From positions 124,001 through 188,000 of the forward strand of contig NZ_SMRU01000001.1 in the NCBI RefSeq assembly GCF_004354015.1: a DNA stretch of 64,000 nt, in the 5' to 3' direction. Below the pieces are notes generated by a model. That model did not search any database. It saw only the letters and a list, made by a program, of their open reading frames with translations, and was not told where the DNA came from. The translations under genes were made by a program, and so were the position numbers. The DNA comes from Arthrobacter terricola. Its GTDB lineage: Bacteria > Actinomycetota > Actinomycetes > Actinomycetales > Micrococcaceae. Positions 9,890 to 18,820 of the stretch are shown here, one piece after another; within the stretch, counting starts at the first letter, position 1; every line of letters begins with the position of its first letter.

Positions 9890-11038
9890 GTGCAGATTGA
9901 TTTCGCTCCATCCAAGCAGTCGACCTTGGGGGTGGAATGGGAACTGGCGCTCGTCAATGCCCGCACAGGCGAATTGGTCTCGGTCGCCAATGAGGTCCTG
10001 CGGGGCGTGGCTGCCCGGCACCCCGACTTGAACGAAGACGACGAACATCCCCATATCAAGCGGGAACTGCTCCTCAACACCGTGGAACTCGTGACCGGCG
10101 TGTGCACCACTGTCAAGGAAGCCAAGGAAGACCTTGCGAGGTCATTGCAGGCGGTCAGGGAAGTCACCGACCCCATGGGCGTCGAGCTGTTTTGCGCCGG
10201 AAGCCACCCATTCAGTCCCCCGCAGCTCCAGCCGGTCACGGACAAAGAGCGCTACGCCAAACTCATTGACCGCACCCAATGGTGGGGGCGGCAAATGGTC
10301 ATTTACGGCGTGCATGTCCACGTCGGGCTGGACAAGAGGGATAAGGCCCTTCCGATCCTCGACGGCTTGGTCAACTACTTCCCGCACTTTCAGGCGTTGT
10401 CGGCGTCCAGCCCTTTCTGGGGTGGCGAGGACACCGGCTACGCGTCGCAGCGCGCCCTCATGTTCCAGCAACTGCCCACTGCCGGTTTGCCCTTCCGGTT
10501 CCCCAGTTGGACCGAGTACGAGTCCTATGTGCAGGACATGTTCACCACGGGCGTCATCGACACGCTTTCGGAGATCCGTTGGGACATCCGGCCTGTCCCG
10601 ACGTTGGGCACCATCGAGATGCGAATTTGCGACGGCCTGGCCACGCTTGAGGAAGTTGGTGCGATCGCGGCCCTGACCCAATGCCTCGTGGACGAGTTCT
10701 CCACCATCCTGGACAACGGCGGCAGCATTCCCACCATGCCGCCGTGGCACATCCAGGAGAACAAGTGGCGCGCCGCCCGGTATGGCATGGAGGCGATCAT
10801 CATCCTTGACGCCGAAGGCGACGAGAAACTAGTCACCGAGCACCTCCAGGAAACGCTGAAGCGACTGGCTCCCGTTGCCGAAAAGCTCGGCTGCACGAAA
10901 GAGCTTGCCGACGTCGAAAAGATCATTGAGCGTGGCGCGGGCTATCAACGACAACGCCGCATCGCCGCCCAGCACAACGGCGATCTGCAAGCGGTTGTCC
11001 TGGACCTCGTCCAGCAGATGCGGTCCGTCTCGCCGTAA
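9890..11038 (+). CDS. Carboxylate-amine ligase, YbdK-type glutamate-cysteine ligase (GCS2 family)
   Basis: 382 aa from GTG at 9890, chosen because GAGGGG lies about 8 bases upstream; the in-frame extension to 9779 lacks conserved sequence. It starts QIDFAPSKQSTLGVEWELAL with the family block GVEWEL, then KRELLLNTVELVTGVC, HVHVGLD and EIRWDIRPVPTLGTIEMRICD, all typical of GCS2 ligases. The enzyme class joins glutamate and cysteine (or similar amine and carboxylate substrates) using ATP. Since mycothiol, not glutathione, is the main thiol in these bacteria (mshA is in this window), the physiological product is uncertain. It stands alone, convergent with tsaD. Confidence 0.85.
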   Translation: MQIDFAPSKQSTLGVEWELALVNARTGELVSVANEVLRGVAARHPDLNEDDEHPHIKRELLLNTVELVTGVCTTVKEAKEDLARSLQAVREVTDPMGVELFCAGSHPFSPPQLQPVTDKERYAKLIDRTQWWGRQMVIYGVHVHVGLDKRDKALPILDGLVNYFPHFQALSASSPFWGGEDTGYASQRALMFQQLPTAGLPFRFPSWTEYESYVQDMFTTGVIDTLSEIRWDIRPVPTLGTIEMRICDGLATLEEVGAIAALTQCLVDEFSTILDNGGSIPTMPPWHIQENKWRAARYGMEAIIILDAEGDEKLVTEHLQETLKRLAPVAEKLGCTKELADVEKIIERGAGYQRQRRIAAQHNGDLQAVVLDLVQQMRSVSP

Positions 11039-11084
11039 ACCCGCCCCTCAAACCGCTGTGCCGCCGTCGGGGGCTTTGCCGCGC

Positions 11085-12290
11085 CTAGACCGAAACGGTG
11101 GTGACCGGCAACGACGAGTCGGGTGCGAAGGCGACGCCGCTCGGATCGATTCCCGCCATGACGAGCTGCGCGCCCAAGGCGGCAACCATCGCGCCATTAT
11201 CCGTACATAGGGACAGGGGCGGCACGTGCAGGGTGATTCCCGCGGCACTGCAACGCTGGCCCGTCAGTTCCCGAAGCCTGGAATTGGCAGCAACGCCACC
11301 GCCCAGCAGCAGTTCCGTAATGCCGTTCTCCCGGCAGGCCAGGACGGCCTTTGACGTAATGACATCCACGACGGCTTCCTGGAACGCCGCTGCGATATCG
11401 GCCACGGGAACATCCTCCCCGCGCGCCTCGAACTGTTCAACGCAGCGCGCGACGGCGGTCTTGAGTCCGCTGAAAGACCAGTCGTAACGGTGGGGGCCGG
11501 GTTCCTCGACTGTTCCCACGTACTTGGGTTGCGTCAGTCCGCGCGGGAACCGGATGGCTTTGGCGTTTCCCTGCTTGGCGAGCTTGTCGATGGCCGGGCC
11601 ACCCGGATAGCCCAAGCCAAGGAGCCGCGCCACTTTGTCGTAGGCCTCGCCCGCGGCGTCGTCGATCGTGGAACCCAGCATCTCGACGTCGTCCGTGATG
11701 CGCCGGATCCGCAGGATTTCAGTGTGTCCGCCGGAAACCAGGAGCGCGCCAAGGTTCTCCGGCAGGCGCCCGTCCGCGCCGAGCCCGTCCGCGCCGAGCC
11801 CGTCCGCGCCGAGCCCGTCCGCGCCGAGCCCTGCACTGGCGAGGCCGGCCGCGCCGCCACTGGCGGGAGCACCGCCGTCGGGATTCCCCGCGACCGGTTT
11901 GCCGTCAAGGAGTCCGACGCCGACGTGCGCAACGAGGTGGTTGATGGCGTATAGCGGCTTGCCCGTGGCGACGGCGAGCGCCTTCGCCGCACAGACGCCC
12001 ACCATGAGCGCTCCGGCCAAGCCGGGTCCGGACGTCACGGCAATGGCATCGATGTCCTCGAGTGTCACTCCGGCCTCGTGCAGGGCCTCCTGGAGAGTCG
12101 GAACGAAAGCGTCAAGGTGTGCCCGGGAGGCGATTTCCGGAATCACGCCGCCGAAACGGACATGCTCATCCATCGAGGAAGACACCGTGTTGGTGAGCAA
12201 GGTGGTGCCGCGCACAATCCCGACGCCGGTCTCGTCGCACGAAGACTCGATCCCCAACACGAGCGGCTGGTGGATATTGGGCTTGTTCAC
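11085..12290 (-). CDS. tsaD: tRNA N6-adenosine threonylcarbamoyltransferase TsaD, with repeat insertion
   Basis: 401 aa, against about 345-360 usual. TsaD transfers the threonylcarbamoyl group to A37 of ANN-decoding tRNAs, with TsaB and TsaE. It begins [15 protein letters not shown], keeps the metal-binding HLVAH (118-122) and the VSGGHTEIL block (185-193), and ends [13 protein letters not shown]. Between about 131 and 178 there is a Gly/Ala-rich insertion that includes four exact GLGAD units (154-173), encoded by a 15-bp tandem repeat. It is the last gene of alr-tsaE-tsaB-rimI-tsaD; its ATG overlaps the rimI stop by 4 bp. Confidence 0.97.
   Translation of the reverse strand: MNKPNIHQPLVLGIESSCDETGVGIVRGTTLLTNTVSSSMDEHVRFGGVIPEIASRAHLDAFVPTLQEALHEAGVTLEDIDAIAVTSGPGLAGALMVGVCAAKALAVATGKPLYAINHLVAHVGVGLLDGKPVAGNPDGGAPASGGAAGLASAGLGADGLGADGLGADGLGADGRLPENLGALLVSGGHTEILRIRRITDDVEMLGSTIDDAAGEAYDKVARLLGLGYPGGPAIDKLAKQGNAKAIRFPRGLTQPKYVGTVEEPGPHRYDWSFSGLKTAVARCVEQFEARGEDVPVADIAAAFQEAVVDVITSKAVLACRENGITELLLGGGVAANSRLRELTGQRCSAAGITLHVPPLSLCTDNGAMVAALGAQLVMAGIDPSGVAFAPDSSLPVTTVSV
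11771..11830. repeat. Four perfect 15-bp tandem repeats inside tsaD
   Basis: The unit CGTCCGCGCCGAGCC occurs four times without a mismatch (11771-11785, 11786-11800, 11801-11815, 11816-11830). The length is a multiple of three, so changes in copy number keep the tsaD frame and add or remove GLGAD. Confidence 0.97.
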
Positions 12291-12775
12291 GCAGGGTTTC
12301 CTCCGGTCAATGAGAGCCGCATGATGAGGGCAGCCGCGCCGTCGCGATAGTAGCGCGGCCGGATATGGATCTGTTCGAATCCGAACCGCAAGTACAGGGA
12401 CTGGGCCCGGGGGTTGTCGGCGCGCACCTCGAGGAGGACGTCCGCCGCGCGGCGCCGCCTAGCCTCCGCGATGAGTTCGCTCAGGATGGCCGAGCCGATT
12501 CCCTTGCCTTCGAATTCGGGTACGACGGCGATCGTCTGGATATCCGCGATCGGCTCGATGCACATGAGCCCGGCGTAGGCCACTATGTGCCCGTCGACTT
12601 CAGCCACGACATAGCGGCGGGTGTCCACCTGCGCGAGTTCATCGAAGAACATCTGCAGCGGCCACGCGTCGATCGGGAACAGTTTGCGTTCGAGGAGGTC
12701 GACGGCGGCGACGTCCTCGGCGGTCATGTCCCGCAAGGTCACGCCGTCGAGCTTGGGATGGGACGATGCGGTCAC
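12287..12775 (-). CDS. rimI: Ribosomal-protein-alanine N-acetyltransferase RimI-like
   Basis: 162 aa GNAT acetyltransferase. The acetyl-CoA binding motif is [17 protein letters not shown] (about 83-99), with the C-terminal family pattern [26 protein letters not shown]. In actinobacteria RimI sits in the t6A cluster and acetylates protein N-termini; here it overlaps tsaB by 4 bp and tsaD by 4 bp, so translation is probably coupled. The substrate assignment to ribosomal protein S18 is from the family, not from this sequence. Confidence 0.92.
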   Translation of the reverse strand: MTASSHPKLDGVTLRDMTAEDVAAVDLLERKLFPIDAWPLQMFFDELAQVDTRRYVVAEVDGHIVAYAGLMCIEPIADIQTIAVVPEFEGKGIGSAILSELIAEARRRRAADVLLEVRADNPRAQSLYLRFGFEQIHIRPRYYRDGAAALIMRLSLTGGNPA

Positions 12776-13443
12776 AGGGCACGCTTCCTGGGGCCGGGCA
12801 CTTGCGCATCGGATTCGCGAAGGTACAGCGGGGTGGAGTCCGGCAGGGTGTTTCCGGCCGCCAGGAGGGCCATGGCGAACTGGCCGAGGGAGGCCGCATC
12901 CGGTTGGGTGGTGCTGAAGTCCTCGTTCGCGTTGACGACGTCCGCGTATATTCCCGCGCCGGCCCCGAACACCGGAAGATCCGGCAATTCAGAGGCAAAT
13001 CCGACGTGCGGACCATCGACGAGTTGCGGCAATTGGCCTTGCACGAGCGTATAGCGGGCCCAGTAGACCTCCTTGCGGCGTGCATCAGTAGCCACGAGGA
13101 ACTCGGCCTGCGCTTCGGTTGACTCGGCCACTTCCAAGGCGATCGCGTCCAGGCTGGTGAGACCGAACAATGGCTTGTTCCAGGCAAAGGCCAGCGTGCG
13201 GGCGGTCGCGATGCCGGATCGGAGGCCCGTGAACGGTCCTGGGCCGACACCCGTCACGATCAGGTCAATGTCTGCTCCGGTCACACCGGCATCGCTCAAC
13301 AGCTTCTCGATGCCCGGCGCCAGGACTTCTGCATGGCTTCGCGTGTCCTCCGTGGCGAAGGACTCCACCACGCCTTCCATGGCGTCGTCCGAGATGAGGG
13401 CCGCGCTTGCCACGGCCGATGTGTCAATGGCCAGGATCAGCAT
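12772..13443 (-). CDS. tsaB: t6A synthesis protein TsaB
   Basis: 223 aa of the ASKHA fold, beginning MLILAIDTSAVASAALI with SHAEVLAPGIEKLL and the conserved VTGVGPGPFTGLRSGIATAR (about 66-86). TsaB is a non-catalytic partner that dimerises with TsaD in the threonylcarbamoyl transferase complex. It overlaps tsaE by 20 bp and rimI by 4 bp, consistent with a tightly coupled operon. Confidence 0.95.
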   Translation of the reverse strand: MLILAIDTSAVASAALISDDAMEGVVESFATEDTRSHAEVLAPGIEKLLSDAGVTGADIDLIVTGVGPGPFTGLRSGIATARTLAFAWNKPLFGLTSLDAIALEVAESTEAQAEFLVATDARRKEVYWARYTLVQGQLPQLVDGPHVGFASELPDLPVFGAGAGIYADVVNANEDFSTTQPDAASLGQFAMALLAAGNTLPDSTPLYLRESDAQVPGPRKRAL

Positions 13444-14011
13444 CGAACATTCCTTTCAGGATGGCGGGCACGGTGCTCCATCGCGGGCCGAAGCCGCGGA
13501 ATACGATCGTGCGCGGTTCGTCGTCGTCATCGGGGTCGAAGTCGAGCACGGCGTCCAGCCCTGTCGGCCCTCCTGCCGCATCCGAACCGCCCGGGCTCCT
13601 GTGCATTTCGATGTCCAGGCGGCTGTCCGAAAGGTGTTCCACCCGTTCGCGCCCCCACTCAACCACCGTGACAGAAGTGTCCATTGTGTTCTCGAGGTCG
13701 ATGTCGTCGATTTCGGCAGCCGAAGCCAAACGGTAGGCGTCGACGTGGACGAGGTCCGGGCCACCGGGCCGGGGTCCGTCAGGCAAGTTGGGATGGATCC
13801 GAACCAGGACGAAAGTGGGCGAAATGACGCCGGCCCTGACACCCAGGCCCTCGCCGAGCCCCTGGGTGAAGGTGGTTTTCCCGGCCCCAAGTTCACCCGT
13901 GAGCACCAGAAGGTCGCCCGAGGCAAGTACCCCCGCGAGCGCCGAGCCCAACGCGTGGGTTTCTTCCGCCGTCGCGACCCTGACTTCGCGTTCCCACAGT
14001 GCCCCGCTCAC
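13424..14011 (-). CDS. tsaE: t6A synthesis ATPase TsaE
   Basis: 195 aa. The P-loop GELGAGKTT is at 39-47, followed by SPTFVLVRIHP and HVDAYRLASAAEIDDIDLE, the normal TsaE pattern. It uses ATP to reset the TsaB-TsaD complex during t6A37 formation. The last ~50 residues, rich in Asp and Gly (DFDPDDDDEPRT), extend beyond the compact ~150-residue form. It overlaps alr by 4 bp and tsaB by 20 bp. Confidence 0.95.
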   Translation of the reverse strand: MSGALWEREVRVATAEETHALGSALAGVLASGDLLVLTGELGAGKTTFTQGLGEGLGVRAGVISPTFVLVRIHPNLPDGPRPGGPDLVHVDAYRLASAAEIDDIDLENTMDTSVTVVEWGRERVEHLSDSRLDIEMHRSPGGSDAAGGPTGLDAVLDFDPDDDDEPRTIVFRGFGPRWSTVPAILKGMFDADPGH

Positions 14012-15213
14012 GGCCGGTCCGCTTCCGGTGCTTCGTTCGCGTAGATGCGCGGCACGCGAGGGCTGATGCGGGTGACGATCTCGTAGTTGTTGGTGCCGGC
14101 CGCCGCTGCCCAGTCGTCCGCCGTCGGACCGCCGTTGGTGCCGTCGCCGAACATGATCGCTTCAGCGCCGCGCAGGCCTGCTTCCGCCGGTCCCACGCCT
14201 CCGAGGTCAATGACCATCTGGTCCATGGCGATCCGGCCCACTACGGGGTAGGTGATTTCGCCGATCTGCACGGGACCGCCGGTGGCGACGCGCGGCACCC
14301 CGTCTGCGTAACCGAGCGGAATCAGGCCGAGAGTACTTGGCCTCGGCGTCCGGTAGTTCAATCCGTAGGAGACGCCTTGGCCTTCGGGGACCCGCTTGCA
14401 ATTGGAAACGAGGGTCCGCACGGTCATGGCCGGGCGCAGGCCGAGTTCCGCGGAGTTTTGCCCTTCGAACGGAGACAAGCCATAGAGTCCGAGCCCGACG
14501 CGGACAAGGTCGAAATGCGTATCCGGGCGGGACAGGGTGGCGGGCGTGTTCGCAAGGTGCCGGACTTCGGTATCAACGCCGGCGTCCTCGGCCACCGCGA
14601 TGGCCTCCCGGAACGCTGCCAACTGCTCGTCGGTTTCCAGCCGGTGCGGCTCGTCCGCAACCGCCAGGTGCGAGAAAATGCCTACGACCCGGAGGAGTCC
14701 CTCATCCTGGTATTCCATGGCACTGCCCACCAGTTCGTCCCACTGGTCGATCGTCGCGCCGTTCCTGCCAAGGCCGGTGTCCACCTTCAGGTGGATCCGG
14801 GCGGGGCGTTCCTGCTCACGCGCGGCCGCAACCACGGCGTCCAATTCCCAGCCGGAAATACCGATGTCGACGCCGGCGGCGACTGCCGCTTGGAAGTTGC
14901 TTTCCGTGGTGTGCAGCCACGCCAGCAACGGGGCGTCGATACCCGCGGCACGAAGCGCCAAGGCTTCCGAAATGTGCGCGACGCCGAGCCACCGGGCTCC
15001 CGCGTCAAGGGCTGCGCGGGCCACCTGCACGGCGCCGTGCCCGTAAGCATCCGCCTTGACGACGGCCATGACGTTGGCGGGAGAGGCGATCGCGACGAAA
15101 TGGCGCACATTGTGCCGTACGGCATCCAGGTCGATGACGGCCGATCGTTCCAAGACCGTTGCCGAACCCGATGTTGTGGCGGGTTCGAAACTGGCTGCTG
15201 CTTCGTAAGTCAC
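14008..15213 (-). CDS. alr: Alanine racemase
   Basis: 401 aa PLP fold-type III enzyme making D-alanine for peptidoglycan. The PLP lysine is in AVVKADAYGHG (Lys53), followed by VKVDTGLGRNG, and the C-terminal block PVVGRIAMDQMVIDLGG; SYGLNYRTP supplies the usual C-terminal-domain tyrosine. It is first in the alr-tsaE-tsaB-rimI-tsaD operon, the standard actinobacterial order. The N-terminal ~20 residues before ERSAVIDLDAVRHN are variable, so a somewhat later start is possible. Confidence 0.96.
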   Translation of the reverse strand: MTYEAAASFEPATTSGSATVLERSAVIDLDAVRHNVRHFVAIASPANVMAVVKADAYGHGAVQVARAALDAGARWLGVAHISEALALRAAGIDAPLLAWLHTTESNFQAAVAAGVDIGISGWELDAVVAAAREQERPARIHLKVDTGLGRNGATIDQWDELVGSAMEYQDEGLLRVVGIFSHLAVADEPHRLETDEQLAAFREAIAVAEDAGVDTEVRHLANTPATLSRPDTHFDLVRVGLGLYGLSPFEGQNSAELGLRPAMTVRTLVSNCKRVPEGQGVSYGLNYRTPRPSTLGLIPLGYADGVPRVATGGPVQIGEITYPVVGRIAMDQMVIDLGGVGPAEAGLRGAEAIMFGDGTNGGPTADDWAAAAGTNNYEIVTRISPRVPRIYANEAPEADRP

Positions 15214-15252
15214 CCAACGATTCTAGTGCCGCGCCAACGTGCGAACTGACGG

Positions 15253-15278
15253 GTGGCTCCGGCTAGCTCCGGAGCCAC
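15253..15278 (-). terminator. Terminator hairpin after the PfkB-type kinase gene
   Basis: GTGGCTCCGG (15253-15262) pairs perfectly with CCGGAGCCAC (15269-15278) over a six-base loop, 10 bp after the kinase stop and 40 bp before alr. It separates the kinase from the alr operon. Confidence 0.7.
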
Positions 15279-15287
15279 GCAGCGCGC

Positions 15288-16391
15288 TCAAGCGTCTGAA
15301 CTGTGGGCGATTGTCGCCGTCGCACGCCGTTGGGCGCCGGCGGGGACGCTGCGCACGATGTCCTCAAGGAACGCGAACCGCCTGAGCCACTGGCTGGACT
15401 TCCGCTCTGCCCTGGCGTTCGCACGGTGCCACCAATCCGCGATGTCGCCCCAACCCGGGGCGGCCAGCGAGCCTCCCACCTCCTGCACCGCGAGCGAGGC
15501 GCAAAGGTTCGCGAATCGCAGCCGGTCCCCCAACGGCCAGCCGGCGAGGGAACCGACGACGAACGCCGCCCCGAAACAGTCCCCTGCCCCGGTGGGATCA
15601 TAGGCAGTCACCGGCAACGACGGCACCCATTCCTCTTCACCGGTTTCTGAATCCACCGCCATGGCACCCTGGGCGCCCAAGGTCACCACGGCAACGGGAA
15701 CCCGGTCGGCGAGCGCATAGAGCGCGGACCACGGATTATCCATCCCGGTGAAGGCCATCGCCTCCCGCTGGTTGGGCATGAACGCGTGGAAATTGCTGAG
15801 CTGCTCCAGCCGCCTCGGCGACCATTCGCCCGTCGGGTCCCATCCGGCGTCGCCGAACAACTTCACCCCGGCTTTCCGCGCGGCGAGCATCCACGGTTCG
15901 GGCTCCTCGCCGAGGTCCGCGACGGCGGCGAGCGCCTTGGGCGGTTCGCCGATCAGTTCCGAGGCGCTCATCGGGGCCGGATGGCCGTGCGTCACCATGG
16001 ATCGGTCGTGATCCACGCACATGGAGACGGTGACCGGGGAGTGCCAGCCTTCGAACCGGCGGGACAGGGAGAGGTCAACGTGCTCCTGGGTTTCGAGGAT
16101 CCTCCAATTGAAGTCCCCGTAGCCGTCGTCTCCGAACGCGGCTGCAAGGCTCGTCCGCAACCCGAGGCGCGCCGCGGCTATGGCTTGGTTGGCCACCCCG
16201 CCCGGGCACGTGCCCATACCTTGGCTCCAGACTTCAGTTCCCGGTTCCGGCCCGTGGTCCAGCCCCGTGAAAATGATGTCCTGGAACACAGTTCCCGTCA
16301 GGAGCAGGTCACAGCCGCCGTCTTCGCCGTCGTTCGTTGCCGCGCGGACCGCGGCAAGGGGATCGAATCCAGGCCTGGGCATTGCGTCCAT
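15288..16391 (-). CDS. PfkB-family carbohydrate kinase
   Basis: 367 aa from ATG at 16391; ATG at 16382 is an alternative, and neither has a clear Shine-Dalgarno. The N-terminal PfkB motif PGGVANQAIAAARLG is at 63-77, and the C-terminal signature YDPTGAGDCFGAAFV near 265-279 contains the GAGD catalytic Asp. LLLTGTVFQDIIFTGLD at the start is typical of ribokinase-like enzymes. The sugar substrate cannot be assigned: no transporter or catabolic gene adjoins it. It reads toward alr but a hairpin separates the two. Confidence 0.85.
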   Translation of the reverse strand: MDAMPRPGFDPLAAVRAATNDGEDGGCDLLLTGTVFQDIIFTGLDHGPEPGTEVWSQGMGTCPGGVANQAIAAARLGLRTSLAAAFGDDGYGDFNWRILETQEHVDLSLSRRFEGWHSPVTVSMCVDHDRSMVTHGHPAPMSASELIGEPPKALAAVADLGEEPEPWMLAARKAGVKLFGDAGWDPTGEWSPRRLEQLSNFHAFMPNQREAMAFTGMDNPWSALYALADRVPVAVVTLGAQGAMAVDSETGEEEWVPSLPVTAYDPTGAGDCFGAAFVVGSLAGWPLGDRLRFANLCASLAVQEVGGSLAAPGWGDIADWWHRANARAERKSSQWLRRFAFLEDIVRSVPAGAQRRATATIAHSSDA

Positions 16392-16745
16392 GCACGGCAG
16401 ACTACGCCGAGGCCGCCCGTTTGGATAGGCGGCCGTTGGATCAAGGATTCCCAAACGGACACGCGTCGAGCTTTCCTCGCCGGTATGGAATCGGGATGCT
16501 GAGGTTCTTGACCGCGTACCTCTCGTCAGGGAGCCTAAGCGCATGGCAACTCGACTTATTCGAGCATCGCCGCCGCGACTGCCGCGATGGCGGTGATGAG
16601 CGGCCAGTCTGGACTCTTTCGGGGAAGTCACCGGCGATGGGCTCGGCTTTCTTGGCGCGGACAGCCCAAGGGCGAATCGGAACCTCAGCGCGCACCAGAC
16701 CTTTGAGTGGCATGCCGGCCTGCTGGTCGACGGATCGGAGGACCC
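16392..16745. other. 354-bp gap with no recognisable gene
   Basis: This is the region between the kinase start and the FAD monooxygenase start, transcribed divergently. I see no conserved coding sequence, tRNA or repeat. A short open frame on the minus strand (16441-16713) has no recognisable motif. The stretch must hold promoters for both genes; the only firm signal is GGAGG just before 16746. Confidence 0.5.
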
Positions 16746-17918
16746 ATGAACTGCTGTGTCGTCGGGGGTGGCCCCGCAGGCATGATGCTCGGCTACCTTC
16801 TGGCCAGGGCCGGGGTCGAGGTCACCGTAATCGAGAAACACGCCGACTTCTTCCGCGATTTCAGGGGCGACACCATCCACCCGGCCACCATCGATCTGAT
16901 GGCCGAACTCGGCCTGCTGGAGGAGTTCATGGCTCTCCCGCATACCGAGGTTCCGGAACTATCCATCGGGGTCGACGGCAAAGTTTACGGCCTTGTCGAT
17001 TTCAGCCGGTTGCCGACGCGTTGCCGGTTCATGGCCTTCATGCCGCAGTGGGACTTCTTGACCTTCCTGGCAGAGAAGGCCAAGCAATACCCGAACTTCC
17101 ACCTCAGCATGAGCAGCGAAGCAACAGATCTGCTGTGGCGAGGCGACACGGTGACGGGCGTACGCCTCGGCGACCGCAGCATCACCGCTGATCTCACCGT
17201 TGCCTGTGACGGCCGCTTCTCCGTGCTGCGGGAGACGTCCGGGCTGCCGGTGCGGGAGTTCCCAATGCCCGTTGACGTGCTGTGGTTCCGTGTGCCCCGT
17301 CGCCTCGGGGCAACGCCTACGCTCGGCTATCTCGGCGGTGGCCAGATCGTCCTCGCTATCGACCGGGGAGAGTACTGGCAGTGCGGGGCCATCATCGGCA
17401 AGGGAACGATGGGGCAGGTCAGGGAAGCCGGCCTGGATGCCTTCCGGGACAGTATTGCCGGTGCCGCGCCTTTCCTTGCCGAACCGCTTGCGACGCTGGT
17501 CGACTGGGAGCAGGTCAAACTGCTCTCGGTGCGCGCCAACCGGCTGCAGCGCTGGTACTGCCCCGGCCTGCTGTGCATCGGCGACGCCGCGCACGCCATG
17601 TCGCCAGTCGGTGCCGCCGGAGTGAACTACGCGATCGCCGACGCCGTGGCGACAGCCAACGCGCTCGTCACACCGCTGCGCACCGGCACCCTGACCACAG
17701 CAGACCTGCACCGCGTGCAGCGCCGCCGGGCTCCGGCCGTACGCACCGCGCAAACGCTGCAACGCCAACAGACGGCGAACCTGGTCCGTCTGGCAGGATC
17801 ACGTCCACCCCTGGGGTTGATCCGAGCCATCGACAAACTGCCCCCGGTCAAACACCTCCTCGGGAGGTTGATCGGCCTCGGTATCCGTCGCGAGCACATC
17901 CGCTTCGAGCAAGCATGA
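16746..17918 (+). CDS. FAD-dependent monooxygenase (PHBH/UbiH-type fold)
   Basis: 390 aa, start chosen at ATG 16746 because GGAGG lies 5 bases upstream and the protein begins at once with the FAD motif VVGGGPAGMMLGYLLARAGVE. Further family blocks are DFRGDTIHPATIDLMAELGL, ADLTVACDGRFSVLRE (the DG motif) and CIGDAAHAMSPVGAAGVNYAI near residue 277. Such flavoproteins hydroxylate aromatic or polyketide substrates with NAD(P)H and O2. No reductase, regulator or pathway gene is beside it, so the substrate is unknown. It belongs to a small accessory patch inserted between the alr operon and mshA. Confidence 0.85.
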   Translation: MNCCVVGGGPAGMMLGYLLARAGVEVTVIEKHADFFRDFRGDTIHPATIDLMAELGLLEEFMALPHTEVPELSIGVDGKVYGLVDFSRLPTRCRFMAFMPQWDFLTFLAEKAKQYPNFHLSMSSEATDLLWRGDTVTGVRLGDRSITADLTVACDGRFSVLRETSGLPVREFPMPVDVLWFRVPRRLGATPTLGYLGGGQIVLAIDRGEYWQCGAIIGKGTMGQVREAGLDAFRDSIAGAAPFLAEPLATLVDWEQVKLLSVRANRLQRWYCPGLLCIGDAAHAMSPVGAAGVNYAIADAVATANALVTPLRTGTLTTADLHRVQRRRAPAVRTAQTLQRQQTANLVRLAGSRPPLGLIRAIDKLPPVKHLLGRLIGLGIRREHIRFEQA

Positions 17919-18030
17919 GCGCCGCGACCGGCCATTGACGCTAAGCAGATGCCTTCATCGGCGTGATGAGTGAGTTGCCGGGGAGATACAAGCCGCCGAA
18001 CGCCGCCCAAGGGCGGGCACGGGCTGCCGC

Positions 18031-18588
18031 TCATCCGACTCGTGCCTTCTCCAAGGCAACCATTAGCCCGTCAGTATCAGCGACGTCGTAGAAGGCGACC
18101 GCCTGGCCCATCCCGAAGATGAAGAAGTCCAGTCCTGTGTTCTGATACATGCCCAAAAGACCAATGAGTCCTTGGTATCCGAAAGTCACGCTCACATGCC
18201 GTCCGTCCCTGGCCCTGTCTACCTTCGTCGGCATGCCGATTACAGGAGAATCGGCTACGGATCTGTTCCCCGTGCAGACGATTGCACGCGAATTGGTCAG
18301 CCCGTAGATTGTCGCGATCTTCCGCCGCTTCTTGAAGATGAAACGCCCGAAAATGAAATAGAGGCCGACCACAACGAAGGGAATCCCCCAGATAATAAAC
18401 AGGGGCTCTCTCACCGTCGTGATAGCCGCACCTTCCCAAAAGACCGCAAACCCTCCCCAGAGGACACTGAAGGGTACAAGGAAGGCGTCAGCCCGGGTGA
18501 AGCGCACCCGAGGATCGGGTTGCCCCGCCCACAACAGCTGCTCTCCCTGGCGGAGGAGTGGAAGAATGATGCCTCGTGGGTCGTTCAT
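18031..18588 (-). CDS. PH-like domain membrane protein, function unknown
   Basis: 185 aa from ATG at 18588; an ATG at 18618 would add ten residues (MGKRLCKTSG). It starts RGIILPLLRQGEQLLWAGQP, a pattern common to bacterial PH-domain membrane proteins, followed by two hydrophobic segments (AFLVPFSVLWGGFAVFW and LFIIWGIPFVVVGLYFIF) and a soluble part with VSVTFGYQGLIG. Biological role unknown. It is divergent from the DUF6194 gene, with a large palindrome in between. Confidence 0.7.
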   Translation of the reverse strand: MNDPRGIILPLLRQGEQLLWAGQPDPRVRFTRADAFLVPFSVLWGGFAVFWEGAAITTVREPLFIIWGIPFVVVGLYFIFGRFIFKKRRKIATIYGLTNSRAIVCTGNRSVADSPVIGMPTKVDRARDGRHVSVTFGYQGLIGLLGMYQNTGLDFFIFGMGQAVAFYDVADTDGLMVALEKARVG

Positions 18589-18774
18589 GCCCGAAGTCTT
18601 GCACAGCCGCTTCCCCACTGGAATGGGCAGCCCTGCCGAAACACCAGGACGGAAATTCTTGCATATGACAGCACCCGCTTGCCGGCTGGCTCATTGACGG
18701 AACCGATGGGTGAATTATCATCGCAGGCAACCTGCCGCACGGAGTATGCCGACGCCACCGTGCCAGCCCTGGCC

Positions 18775-18820
18775 CTCCATACTCATAGTTCAAGCGCACA
18801 CTTGAACTATGAGTATGGAG
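18775..18820. promoter_or_regulatory. 20-bp perfect inverted repeat covering a start codon
   Basis: CTCCATACTCATAGTTCAAG (18775-18794) is repeated in exact reverse complement at 18801-18820, with a six-base spacer CGCACA. The right arm contains the ATG of the DUF6194 gene (18809) and a second in-frame ATG at 18815. The inner core TTCAAG-N6-CTTGAA looks like an operator for a dimeric regulator; as RNA it would bury the start codon in a very stable hairpin. Function is inference. Confidence 0.85.

Noticed and set aside
16441..16713. 90-codon open frame on the minus strand in the kinase-monooxygenase gap
   Set aside because: No recognisable motif, no ribosome binding site, and it would occupy the shared promoter region of two divergent genes.
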